Positions 16,378-25,411 of a stretch of DNA of 64,000 nucleotides are shown in pieces. The position numbers and the translations under genes are program-made. The notes below the pieces were generated by a model. That model had not been told where the DNA came from and did not search any database. It saw nothing but the letters and a program-made list of their open reading frames with translations. The first letter of the stretch is position 1. Each line of letters opens with the position of its first letter. The DNA is from Comamonas halotolerans (GTDB taxonomy: Bacteria; Pseudomonadota; Gammaproteobacteria; Burkholderiales; Burkholderiaceae_C), in assembly GCF_030162935.1 (NCBI RefSeq), contig NZ_JASAUZ010000012.1, positions 420,883-484,882 on the forward strand, in the 5' to 3' direction.

Positions 16378-16863
16378 ATGAACATCACCAAAGACACAGC
16401 GGTTACGCTGAACTACAAAATCCATGAACTCCTGAATGGTGGCATTGCTGGCAGCCTGCTGGACAAGGGCGACGTGGCCTATCTGCACGGCGGTTACGAC
16501 AATATTTTTGCCAAAGTGGAAGCTGCGCTGGAAGGCAAGGCTACAGGCGATACGCTGACCATCGATCTGAGCGTGGATGAAGCCTTTGGTCCGCATGACC
16601 CCAGCTTGCAACGCACCATCCCCAAGGGCGAGTTTCCTGCCGGTGTGAAGGTTGGAGGTCAACTGCGAGGCACGAATGACCAAGGTTTGCCCCAGATTTA
16701 CAACGTGGTGAAGATCAAAGGGCCTGTGGTGCAACTGGATGGCAACCATCCTCTGGCGGGTAAGGCCCTGCGTTTCAGTTGCAAGGTGACGGAAGTGCGC
16801 GCGGCAGAGGCTGTCGAAATTGAGCATCGTCACGTGCACGGCGGTCACGGTCACCACCACTAA
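16378..16863 (+). CDS. slyD: FKBP-type peptidyl-prolyl isomerase, SlyD
   Basis: 161-aa cytoplasmic folding helper with prolyl isomerase and chaperone activity, and nickel binding for metalloenzyme maturation. The FKBP part has DTAVTLNYKIHELL and GALDKG-like SLLDKGDVAYLHGGYDNIFAKVEAALEGK; the inserted IF domain spans about 70-125 (SVDEAFGPHDPSLQRTIPK). The C-terminus is a short His-rich tail (HRHVHGGHGHHH), much shorter than that of E. coli SlyD but able to bind metal. ATG 16378 is supported by alignment to the family start; no clear Shine-Dalgarno is seen, since a terminator-like hairpin occupies the leader. Confidence 0.92.
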   Translation: MNITKDTAVTLNYKIHELLNGGIAGSLLDKGDVAYLHGGYDNIFAKVEAALEGKATGDTLTIDLSVDEAFGPHDPSLQRTIPKGEFPAGVKVGGQLRGTNDQGLPQIYNVVKIKGPVVQLDGNHPLAGKALRFSCKVTEVRAAEAVEIEHRHVHGGHGHHH

Positions 16864-16881
16864 GCTGGGCAGCTCTTGCTT

Positions 16882-17754
16882 TTACTGACGGCGAAGCAGC
16901 GCACGTCGTAGTACGCGTGCTGCGCGGTCGCGGATCTGGAATGGGCTGTGGCTTTCGGCAGGGCGGTGCTTGGCATGCGCACAGGCTGTCAGAAAATCGC
17001 CCAGCAACACGCTGCTGTCAATGATGGGGCTATCCGGGTTGCTGAACTCAGGGTGCCACTGTGTGGCTGAGATATAGCTTTTACCGGGTGCGCGACGATA
17101 AATGGCCTCGGGAATGTTGTCGGGTACGCTCCATGCTTCCACCACAAACTCGGGCGCCACTTCTTTGATGCCTTGGTGATGAATACTGTTCACCCTGGCT
17201 AAAGAAGTATTGGGATAGAGTTCCGAGAGGCGCGAACCAGGGACGATGTGGATGTCGTGCTGGTGTTTGTCGTAAGTGGAGGCGTTACGGTGCACCTGCG
17301 CACCCGGCACCTGTGTGAGGATGTCTTGGTAGAGTGTTCCGCCAAAGGCCACATTGATCAGTTGCAAGCCTCTGCATACGCCAAAAATGGGCTTGCCAGC
17401 CTGGCTGAAGGCCTCCACCACGGCCAAGTCATAAAGGTCACGCACCCGATCTCCCAGCCATTCTGGGTGCAAGGGCTCCTCACCATAGCTACCGGGCCAC
17501 ACGTCGGCACCACCATGCATCACCACGCCATCCAGCCACTCGGCGTAATGCGCCAGCGTGACATCGCCTTTGGCGGTTTCACCCATGGGGCAAGGCACCA
17601 TCACCACCATGGCACCACTGGACATGATCCAGTGGGCGATGGACTGTTCTACATACTGCAATGTTTTACCGGTGAATAGTGGGCGGGTGGAATCAGCATG
17701 AGAGAAACAGGCGGACAGGCCGATTTTCAGTCGGCGTGAGGCAGTAAGCGACAT
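16882..17754 (-). CDS. Class-I glutamine amidotransferase-like (peptidase C26) protein
   Basis: 290-aa enzyme of the gamma-glutamyl hydrolase / PuuD group, which cleaves gamma-glutamyl bonds such as gamma-glutamyl-GABA. The catalytic triad is visible: Cys127 in GVCRGLQL, His234 and Glu236 in QWHPEF. The oxyanion region VVMHGGADVWPGSY is also typical. There is no puu gene cluster nearby, so the actual substrate is open. It is convergent with slyD (18-nt gap) and has no partner upstream. Start at 17754 gives a conventional N-terminus. Confidence 0.85.
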   Translation of the reverse strand: MSLTASRRLKIGLSACFSHADSTRPLFTGKTLQYVEQSIAHWIMSSGAMVVMVPCPMGETAKGDVTLAHYAEWLDGVVMHGGADVWPGSYGEEPLHPEWLGDRVRDLYDLAVVEAFSQAGKPIFGVCRGLQLINVAFGGTLYQDILTQVPGAQVHRNASTYDKHQHDIHIVPGSRLSELYPNTSLARVNSIHHQGIKEVAPEFVVEAWSVPDNIPEAIYRRAPGKSYISATQWHPEFSNPDSPIIDSSVLLGDFLTACAHAKHRPAESHSPFQIRDRAARVLRRALLRRQ

Positions 17755-18140
17755 GGAGCACAGGCATGAATGGTGGCAGTGCTCCAGTTGTAACTGTCTG
17801 ACTTGGCTTTGTCATGTAGGAAAGTCTCTGCTGCCGCTGTGTGGATAACGTTACAAGCAAATTTCCCAGGCTTTTTGCTATTCTTTTGAGTGCATCAGGC
17901 CAATATATAGCAAAGAAAATATGGACTACTCACAGCCGCGGCAAGGGTGTTGAAATTATTGATAAACATCAATTGAGCGTGGTGATCCGACTTGCAAGCA
18001 GGATTTTTACCCCCACACTGTGACAAAGATACAAACGATTCCTGAGCGCTGCTAGGATGGAGTCGTGATCTGATTTCCGCTGGACTCAGCAAACCCCCGC
18101 CGTGCTTGACGGCACGGCTTTTGGTGACAAGGAGAGATGC
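17755..18140. other. Intergenic region, 386 bp
   Basis: Holds the divergent start regions of the amidotransferase and the HPF-like gene. It is AT-richer than its surroundings (for example around 17900-17960). I see no convincing gene; a 60-codon open frame from GTG 17841 lacks a ribosome-binding site and coding character. The only strong structure is the hairpin at 18099-18122. Confidence 0.6.
18099..18122 (+). promoter_or_regulatory. Leader hairpin directly before the HPF-like gene
   Basis: GCCGTGC-TTGACG-GCACGGC plus TTTT ends 6 nt before the Shine-Dalgarno AAGGAG (18129-18134). It resembles a terminator placed in the 5' leader, so it may attenuate or stabilise the transcript. Confidence 0.5.
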
Positions 18141-18512
18141 ATGCAAGTACAAGTCCATACCGACGCAACCATCCAGGGCGGTGATTCGCTGGAAACATGG
18201 GCCCACGAGGAGATCAATACCAAGTTGGCGCGTCTGAAGGAATATGTGGTGCGCGTAGAAGTCTTTTTGACCGCGGTAGACGCGCTCAAAACGACGGGCG
18301 GCCCTGGGAAGAAGTGTGTGCTGGAAACCCGTGCCAATGGGCGCCCACCCATTGCTGTGAACGCCGAGGCAGAAAAAGTCAAAGACGCTTTCAACGCCGC
18401 GCTGGAAAAATTGCGCCGTGCAGTGGAAACTGATCTGGATAAGCTGCGCGACAAGAAGGGTCGAGAAAGTGTGCGTGGTGTCGATGACGTTGCCACAGGC
18501 ACCGAAGGCTAA
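18141..18512 (+). CDS. HPF/RaiA-family ribosome hibernation protein
   Basis: 123-aa member of the ribosomal S30AE / sigma-54 modulation family, which binds the 30S decoding region and stabilises inactive 70S or 100S ribosomes in stationary phase. The fold is recognisable from the beta-alpha-beta pattern MQVQVHTDATIQGG, HEEINTKLARLKEYVVRVEV, a strand KCVLETRANGRPPIAV and a last helix VKDAFNAALEKLRRAVETDL with KLRDKKGR. It differs clearly from the hpf at 46632-46979, so the cell has two paralogues. AAGGAG lies 6 nt before the ATG, just after a leader hairpin. It may act under conditions different from the short HPF; this is inference. Confidence 0.85.
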   Translation: MQVQVHTDATIQGGDSLETWAHEEINTKLARLKEYVVRVEVFLTAVDALKTTGGPGKKCVLETRANGRPPIAVNAEAEKVKDAFNAALEKLRRAVETDLDKLRDKKGRESVRGVDDVATGTEG

Positions 18513-18536
18513 ATAGCCACTGCATACGCACTATGC

Positions 18537-18571
18537 AAAAAAGCCATGGCCTTTCCGCCATGGCTTTTTTT
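18537..18571. terminator. Bidirectional terminator between HPF-like gene and aspA
   Basis: A 14-bp perfect stem A6-GCCATGGC / GCCATGGC-T6 with a 6-nt loop serves both convergent genes. Confidence 0.92.
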
Positions 18572-18595
18572 ATGGAGCGACTTGAAGTCGCTGCT

Positions 18596-20002
18596 TTATG
18601 CAGTAGCAGCGGTGAGTGCGCCAGGGGTAGTGAGCTTGTCGGCCACCAACAGCGCCTTCATTTGCGCCTGGCTCATGATGCCTAGCTCTTCCGCGACGAT
18701 GGCAATAGGCTTTCCAGAGGCGATGGCAGTCTTGGCAATCTTGGCTGCCTTTTCATAGCCAATCAACGGGTTGAGTGCGGTGACCAAGGTCACAGACTCG
18801 TGGATGCGGGTATCCAGCAAGGCGGTGTTGGCTTCAATGCCTTCCACGCAGTTCACCTGCAAAGTCTTGCAAGCATGGGCCAAGTGCTTGAGGCTCTTGT
18901 GCAAGGCCCATGCCATCAAGGGCTCGAACGCATTCAGTTGCAACTGGCCAGCTTCCACAGCCATGGTGATGGCGGCGTCATTGCCAATCACTTCAAAACA
19001 GACCTGATTCATCACTTCAGGAATCACTGGGTTGACCTTGCCGGGCATGATGGACGAGCCAGCCTGGCGTGCAGGCAGCTTGATATCGCCCACACCAGCC
19101 TGGGGCCCGGAGGACAGCAGGCGCAAGTCATTGCTGATCTTGGACAGCTTGACCGCAATGCGCTTGAGGATGCCGGAGATGTCGGCAAACGCGCCGGTAT
19201 CGCCGGTGGCTGCGATCAGGTCCTTGGCCTTCACCACGGGTACATTGGAAAACTCGGCCAGCTTGGGAACGACTACATCCACATAACCCACGGGTGCGTT
19301 GATGCCGGTGCCGATGGCAGTGCCCCCCATATTGATCTCGCACATCAGGCTGGCGGATTCGCGCAGGCGTTTCTCGTCATCGGCAATCATGGAGACAAAG
19401 GCATTGAACTCCTGGCCCAGCGTCATGGGCACAGCGTCTTGTAGCTGGGTGCGGCCAATTTTCAGTACATCCTTGAACTCTTCGGCCTTGGCCTGGAAGG
19501 CACCGCGCAATGCTGCCAGGGCTGCCAACAGGTCCTGAATTTCAAAATAGGTGGCCAATTTCACTGAGGTGGGATAGGCATCGTTGGTGGACTGGGAGGC
19601 GTTGACATGGTCGTTGGGGTGAATAACGTCATAGCTGCCCTTGGGCAGGCCCAATGTTTCCAACGCCAGATTGGCAATGACCTCGTTGGCGTTCATATTG
19701 GTGGAGGTGCCCGCTCCTCCTTGGATCACGTCCACCACAAACTGGTCGTGGTGCTGACCAGCGATCAGCAGGTCACAGGCTTTGGAGATAGCGGTGGCTT
19801 GCTGTGCATTGATGGTTCCCATCGCCAGATTGGCTGCAGCTGCTGCCTTTTTGACATAGGCAAAGCCGCGAATCAAGGCGGGCATTTGGGCCACCGCCTG
19901 ACCGGTGATGGGGAAGTTTTCTACCGCGCGAGCAGAGTGAACGCCCCAGTAGGCAGTATCGGGAATGTCTTTGGGACCCAAAAAGTCGCTTTCTTGGCGC
20001 AT
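18596..20002 (-). CDS. aspA: Aspartate ammonia-lyase (aspartase)
   Basis: Reversibly converts L-aspartate to fumarate and ammonia, linking amino-acid use to the TCA cycle. 468 aa, the normal length. Superfamily motifs are all present: the substrate-binding GGAGTSTNMNANEVIAN, HPNDHVNASQSTND, and the flexible signature loop GSSIMPGKVNP with the catalytic serine. It is separated from fumarase by its aspartase-like N-terminus RQESDFLGPKDIPDTAYWG. Start ATG 20002 has GGAGAG upstream; the frame extends further but without sense. A long AT-rich region with a 10-bp palindrome lies upstream. Confidence 0.95.
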   Translation of the reverse strand: MRQESDFLGPKDIPDTAYWGVHSARAVENFPITGQAVAQMPALIRGFAYVKKAAAAANLAMGTINAQQATAISKACDLLIAGQHHDQFVVDVIQGGAGTSTNMNANEVIANLALETLGLPKGSYDVIHPNDHVNASQSTNDAYPTSVKLATYFEIQDLLAALAALRGAFQAKAEEFKDVLKIGRTQLQDAVPMTLGQEFNAFVSMIADDEKRLRESASLMCEINMGGTAIGTGINAPVGYVDVVVPKLAEFSNVPVVKAKDLIAATGDTGAFADISGILKRIAVKLSKISNDLRLLSSGPQAGVGDIKLPARQAGSSIMPGKVNPVIPEVMNQVCFEVIGNDAAITMAVEAGQLQLNAFEPLMAWALHKSLKHLAHACKTLQVNCVEGIEANTALLDTRIHESVTLVTALNPLIGYEKAAKIAKTAIASGKPIAIVAEELGIMSQAQMKALLVADKLTTPGALTAATA

Positions 20003-20476
20003 GACTACAACTCTCCAATGCAATGAAACAAGTGCGCCTTGTGTGTAAACGTCTCCCGTAAGCGGTGTCCGGATGCACACGTGGCGACGCCCTGTCCCAC
20101 TGGTTAAGCCAAGGCCTTCGCCCAGTGGTGCAGGGCGTATGCAGGAATTATGAAATCTTTTCTGCATAACCTGCGCTGTATTTGTGCATACATGGTCTGT
20201 GATTGCTTTATTTAGGTGCAATTCATGTTGATTGGCTGAATTAATAAGCAACAAAATAAATAAAACACATACTTTGGTTGTTTTTAGACGATATTCGCAC
20301 TTAAATAGTGCGAATAGGCATCTTCAAATTGGTGCGTGCCGAGCAGTGTTGAAAACATCTGGAAACGCTTGGGCAAGCTCATAGCCACCTCGCTGACAGA
20401 CGCTGGGTAAAGCCTTGGTTACATTGGTCCCTAGATGTAGGGCGTTTATGCTGTGCAGCAACAAAAAGGAGGACAC
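20003..20476. other. Intergenic region, 474 bp, between aspA and the 85-aa gene
   Basis: A divergent promoter region, distinctly AT-rich between about 20150 and 20300. It contains a 10-bp perfect inverted repeat at 20292-20316. No coding sequence was recognised. Confidence 0.6.
20292..20316. promoter_or_regulatory. Palindrome TATTCGCACT-N5-AGTGCGAATA
   Basis: A perfect 10-bp inverted repeat with a TAAAT spacer and no T-tract, about 290 nt upstream of aspA and 160 nt upstream of the 85-aa gene. Symmetry suggests a dimeric regulator site; which regulator is unknown. Confidence 0.5.
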
Positions 20477-20734
20477 ATGACGGAAAAAAATACCCAATCA
20501 CCTAATACCGACCTGCCCGAGCACTTCAAGGCAAAGATTCAAGGGAAGGTACAGCACCGCGTGGGAGATGGGCCGACGGAAGATATTCCTGTTGGATTGG
20601 AGGTTGAGGTGGATGTAGCAATTGCCAGCATGGTGCTGTCTTGGGTGAGCGAAGGCCAGCCGGTTACCGTAACCGTCGCGCGCGAAGAATTTTTGTTCTA
20701 CGTGGATGAGGGCGCAATTCATATCGTCAACTAG
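20477..20734 (+). CDS. Small protein of unknown function (85 aa)
   Basis: I do not recognise a family. It is hydrophilic, acidic, without a signal peptide or membrane segment, and without cysteine. Residues about 15-40 (HFKAKIQGKVQHRVGDGPTE) and 60-85 (EGQPVTVTVAREEFLFYVDE) look like beta-strand-rich segments. Translation is strongly supported by AAGGAGG 4 nt before the ATG. Upstream is the long AT-rich divergent region shared with aspA; downstream is a 527-bp stretch without a clear gene. It is probably a genuine lineage-restricted gene. Confidence 0.65.
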   Translation: MTEKNTQSPNTDLPEHFKAKIQGKVQHRVGDGPTEDIPVGLEVEVDVAIASMVLSWVSEGQPVTVTVAREEFLFYVDEGAIHIVN

Positions 20735-21261
20735 TTGACTGGCTTGCAGCAGGCTGCGTGATTCAACCCCCTTCTCAGCATGAACGCGCAGCCGTAGATG
20801 GGTGTGGAAATTCCCGGCACCGCAATCCGCATGCAGTGCGAAAACCCCAGCCTGCACCTCATCCATGTGCGGACCAAGGCATGAATCAGGAAAAAGCCTT
20901 CCACTCTGACCGCCCATTCGCGGCTTGTTCGCAGGAGATTGTCTGGGGTGAAAGCAGGATGGGAAGCGCAGCAAGAAGCCAAATAGCTACAGATATTTTT
21001 TGTATGAGGCGCAGGCGTGGACATCTCCCAGGTCGCTGCCAGAGATGTTGCGATCTGCACCAGTGATAGCTTCAAGGCCACGCAAACCACTTGCAAGGCG
21101 GTTGTCAGGCGAAAGCTGCGATTTATCGTTTTCCGAGAAAGACTGCGCCACGATGTGTCGCTCCCAGGCGACATGCTCTTTTGTTACTTTGGTTACATTT
21201 TTGGGAGTACAGAGAGTCTCCAAAAAAGAGGCCATGTTCACCCAGTTTGTGCCCATGTCGC
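20735..21261. other. Region of 527 bp without a confident gene
   Basis: Several short overlapping open frames occur on both strands, but none has a ribosome-binding site or recognisable protein features. It probably holds the promoter and leader of the membrane-protein gene downstream. A decayed gene cannot be excluded. Confidence 0.5.
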
Positions 21262-22629
21262 ATGCGGATACCGGTGACGAAAGAGAGGGAAGACTTGCAT
21301 TCAATACGCAACAATCGCTATTCCGAGAAGGCTTCTGAGTGGGAAATTCCACCGTTTTGGCAGAAGCTCAACAGCTTTTTTCTATTTCCGTTACAACTTG
21401 AGCCTTTGCTTTACGGTTTGCTGCTATCGGTAGGCAGCTACGGAATCCTCGTATTAGGTCTCTATCTTTCTCCGTTTTTTGCTGTGGTTCTGGGCCTGGG
21501 CCTGGTGCTCTCTGTCAGCCGTTATGCGTTCAAGGTCGCCGCTCTGGCCTCGCGCGGCATTACGGATAGTTCGGAGTACCGGGCCAGTCATATGGATGAG
21601 GGGTGGAAATGGTTGCCCTGGAAGTTTTTTGGCGTTCTTGTTGTTTTTGGATTTTTTGTGGGTTTTTTAAGGCCAATGGGGGCGGCTGTGGAGGTGGTGG
21701 CCAATGTCGCGGTGGCCCTGCTGACTCCCGCTGCCTGGATGGTTTTGACCACGACCCACAGCCTGCGCTCGGCAGCCAACCCGTTTGAGTTGCTGGGAAC
21801 GATTTTCGCCATCGGGAAACCCTATCTATTGTTGTGCTTCTTTCTGTTCTTGCTGCAATATGGCATGCCCATGGTGGTGATGTTGATGCTTGAAGTCGTG
21901 AAGCCAGTATTGCTGCTGCCTCTGGTGAGCTTTGCAGCGATGTATTTCACCTGGGTGATGGCAGCCATGATCGGATACGTCATGTACCAGTACCATGCCG
22001 TGCTAGGTATCAATGTGGAGCGGGCACCCCAAGGGCATTCTGTGCCGCAGGTTGATCCAGCGGTGCAGGAGGCCAAACACCGTGATGCGCTGATTGCCCA
22101 ACTGGTGCAGTCCAATCAGATGGACGAGGCAGTCTCGCAGGCACGTGAGTGGCAGCGTGAAAGCTACCGGAACTTGCCTGACTATCGGCGCTACTTCCGA
22201 GTGCTCAAGCTGACGGATCGTGTGGAGACGCTGTCCGATGTGGGCCAGGGCTTTATCCCGATGCTGATCGCTCACCAGCGCATCGGCGAGGCGATGGAGG
22301 CCTGGGTGAGCTGCGTCAAGAGTTGTTCCGACTTCAGGCTCAATTCGGACCAGGCGAGCCTGGATCTTGCCAAGCATGCATGGAAGGGCGGCAAACCCAA
22401 ATATGTGCTGCTTCTGGCCAAGGAGTTCGACAAGCGCTTTGCCGGCAGCGACTTGATTCCAGCCATGCTGGAGTTGGTGGTGCGCGCCTACAAGCAGGGG
22501 CTGGGCCAGCCCATGGCAGGGATGAAGGTGTACATCGGCATGAAACAGCGGTTTCCGGAGCACCCCAGCACCAAGGAGGTGGAGTGGCTGCTGCGTGATG
22601 AACTGGAAATGCTCAGCAGCAAGTCTTGA
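21262..22629 (+). CDS. Multi-spanning membrane protein with helical C-terminal domain, unknown function
   Basis: 455 aa from ATG 21262. An alternative TTG start at 21295 is attractive because GAGAGGGA precedes it at the right distance. Hydrophobic segments occur at about 48-90 (two passes), 121-139, 141-163, 187-212 and 214-245, giving an inner-membrane part. Residues about 255-455 are soluble and mostly helical with repeated short helix pairs (DALIAQLVQSNQMDEAVSQA, AHQRIGEAMEAWVS, NSDQASLDLAKHA), reminiscent of TPR repeats. It ends 12 nt from the convergent rhomboid gene, whose C-terminal region has a similar character. No family name can be given with confidence. Confidence 0.75.
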   Translation: MRIPVTKEREDLHSIRNNRYSEKASEWEIPPFWQKLNSFFLFPLQLEPLLYGLLLSVGSYGILVLGLYLSPFFAVVLGLGLVLSVSRYAFKVAALASRGITDSSEYRASHMDEGWKWLPWKFFGVLVVFGFFVGFLRPMGAAVEVVANVAVALLTPAAWMVLTTTHSLRSAANPFELLGTIFAIGKPYLLLCFFLFLLQYGMPMVVMLMLEVVKPVLLLPLVSFAAMYFTWVMAAMIGYVMYQYHAVLGINVERAPQGHSVPQVDPAVQEAKHRDALIAQLVQSNQMDEAVSQAREWQRESYRNLPDYRRYFRVLKLTDRVETLSDVGQGFIPMLIAHQRIGEAMEAWVSCVKSCSDFRLNSDQASLDLAKHAWKGGKPKYVLLLAKEFDKRFAGSDLIPAMLELVVRAYKQGLGQPMAGMKVYIGMKQRFPEHPSTKEVEWLLRDELEMLSSKS

Positions 22630-22641
22630 CCGGCGGGTTGT

Positions 22642-24141
22642 TCAGTCTTGTTGAGCCAGCCACTGTGTCGTGGTTTCTTTGGGAGCAAGCTGCTGTAGCG
22701 TGGGGAGCCAGGATTTGGCTTCCTGGACACGGCCAGCGCGGACCATGCCGTTGACCAGCAATATCAGTGTGTCCGGCAACTGAGGGTGGTCTGTCAGCTT
22801 GCACAGTGACTGGCATAGTGTTTCGGCTTCGGGCAAGGCTCCGATGCGCACGAAGTTGCGGGCGAGACCGTGCATGGTTTCTGCGCTCATGCGCATGCCG
22901 GGCCGGGCTCGCTGTCTGTAGGTACGGTAGCTGGAAAGTTGCAACTGACGCTCGGAGTCCGTAGTGGCCGGGAGTTTGAAAATTCGCCGCGCTGCAGCAT
23001 GAAAATCCTCTCTGTCCGGGTGGTGTCGCGCGCTTTCGAACCAAGCCCGCAGAGTGTCAGGGTCTGATGGCGCAAGATGCGCGGCTTTGCGCCAGGCAAG
23101 AGCTGCGCGGTCAAACTCCAGTGCGTCGGTATAGCGCTGGGCTCGGGCTACGGCATCGGCCAGTTGGTGACGGGAGGTCTTGGCCAGTGCTTGTGCGCTG
23201 ATCGGCGCTTGCACTACATGCAAACGCATATAGGCCCACATCAATAGAGCACCTGCCAGCAGGCCGCCAAAGTGGGCCATATAGGCCACCTGCTTATCTC
23301 CCAGCAGATGCTGCAGCAGCTCTACCCCCATCCATACCGGTAGCATGATCAGTGCTGGCCAGGTGGCGTAGTTGAAGTAAAACAGCAGCATGTAGAAGAA
23401 CCGGATGCGTCGCATGCGGTACATCACTGCATACATGGCCATCAGCGCCGAGATGGCTCCCGATGCACCAAGGCCGTAGCCACCCATGCCCGCATAGAAC
23501 ATCAGTGCGAACAGCGATGCGGCGGTACCTCCCAGCACATAGAAAGCGAGATAGGTGAACGAGCCCAGCGCGATTTCGAGCGTGAAACCAAACAGGAACA
23601 GAAACACCATATTACCCAGCAAGTGGCCCGTGCTGCCATGCAGAAAAGTGGAGGTGAAGGCTTGGACCGGCTGCAGGCCTGCAGTGGGTGCGTAATTGAT
23701 GGACCAGCGCTCGGTAAAGCTCTCACTGAGCTCCAGCGGTGTGAAGGCAGCGCGAGCCTCCTGCCACTGCGCATAATCAGGGTGGCTGGTGGTGATGACC
23801 AATCCCTCCAGCAAACTTTCACGGAATACCCTCTCTTGCCACATGAGCGTATAGAGCAGGTCATAAGCTTTGTGTTCGTACAACTCCTTGATGGCTTCCA
23901 TGGAATTGCGCTTGCGCACATGAGCATGGGCAGACTGCTTCTGAAGATGCTCAAGGAACAAGGGCAGTTCTATCGTGGGGAGCACCGTTTGGGCGTAGTG
24001 CTGGCTTGCACGCTCTACCGACTCTTCGTCGGGCGTTTGCCAGCCCCAGAAGATCACACAATTGATGACGATGAGCAGTACCGTCATCCAGGGAGGCGAA
24101 CTCCACGATGGTTTGTTCTCAAGGGGAATGGCCAGAAACAT
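22642..24141 (-). CDS. Rhomboid-family intramembrane serine protease with C-terminal helical repeats
   Basis: 499 aa. TM1 (about 18-38) is followed by an unusually long segment of about 120 residues before the rhomboid core (about 160-320). The catalytic dyad is present: Ser227 in GLGASGA and His290 in MAHFGGLLAG. The conserved HGSTGHLLGNM loop precedes them. Residues about 330-499 form a soluble, TPR-like helical domain (DALEFDRAALAWRKAAHLAP). The enzyme should cleave membrane-anchored substrates within or near the bilayer. Start ATG 24141 gives a sensible N-terminus. Convergent with the multi-spanning membrane protein; its substrate is unknown. Confidence 0.85.
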   Translation of the reverse strand: MFLAIPLENKPSWSSPPWMTVLLIVINCVIFWGWQTPDEESVERASQHYAQTVLPTIELPLFLEHLQKQSAHAHVRKRNSMEAIKELYEHKAYDLLYTLMWQERVFRESLLEGLVITTSHPDYAQWQEARAAFTPLELSESFTERWSINYAPTAGLQPVQAFTSTFLHGSTGHLLGNMVFLFLFGFTLEIALGSFTYLAFYVLGGTAASLFALMFYAGMGGYGLGASGAISALMAMYAVMYRMRRIRFFYMLLFYFNYATWPALIMLPVWMGVELLQHLLGDKQVAYMAHFGGLLAGALLMWAYMRLHVVQAPISAQALAKTSRHQLADAVARAQRYTDALEFDRAALAWRKAAHLAPSDPDTLRAWFESARHHPDREDFHAAARRIFKLPATTDSERQLQLSSYRTYRQRARPGMRMSAETMHGLARNFVRIGALPEAETLCQSLCKLTDHPQLPDTLILLVNGMVRAGRVQEAKSWLPTLQQLAPKETTTQWLAQQD

Positions 24142-24223
24142 GGTTGTAGATGAACGTGTGGCGGGATTCAGTGCACAGCCGCTGACTCTAGCGATCCCCT
24201 CATCTGGCCTCTTGGCATGGCGC

Positions 24224-24258
24224 AAAAAAAGCAAGCAATGTGACATTGCTTGCTTTTT
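24224..24258 (-). terminator. Terminator of gap
   Basis: A 15-bp perfect stem AAAAAGCAAGCAATG / CATTGCTTGCTTTTT with loop TGA. The A-tract on the plus strand gives a U-tract at the end of the gap transcript. Confidence 0.9.
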
Positions 24259-24318
24259 GCTGGACCCTAGCGCTGATGGCTCAGGCGCTATGCCCAAGCG
24301 GTTTGCGATCTGTGCAGA

Positions 24319-25329
<1,011 letters not shown>

Positions 25330-25368
25330 CTATGGATAGTGGAGATAAAGAAACTGGTTAACTCTACG

Positions 25369-25404
25369 CAAAACACCCGTCAGAGCCTAGGGCGATGACG
25401 GGTG
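25369..25404 (-). terminator. Terminator of tkt
   Basis: A 9-bp stem CACCCGTCA / TGACGGGTG; on the minus strand it is followed by TTTTGC. Confidence 0.7.
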
Positions 25405-25411
25405 GTGTTGC

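Noticed and set aside
17841..18023. 60-codon open frame from GTG 17841
   Set aside because: No ribosome-binding site, poor codon character and position in an AT-rich leader region.
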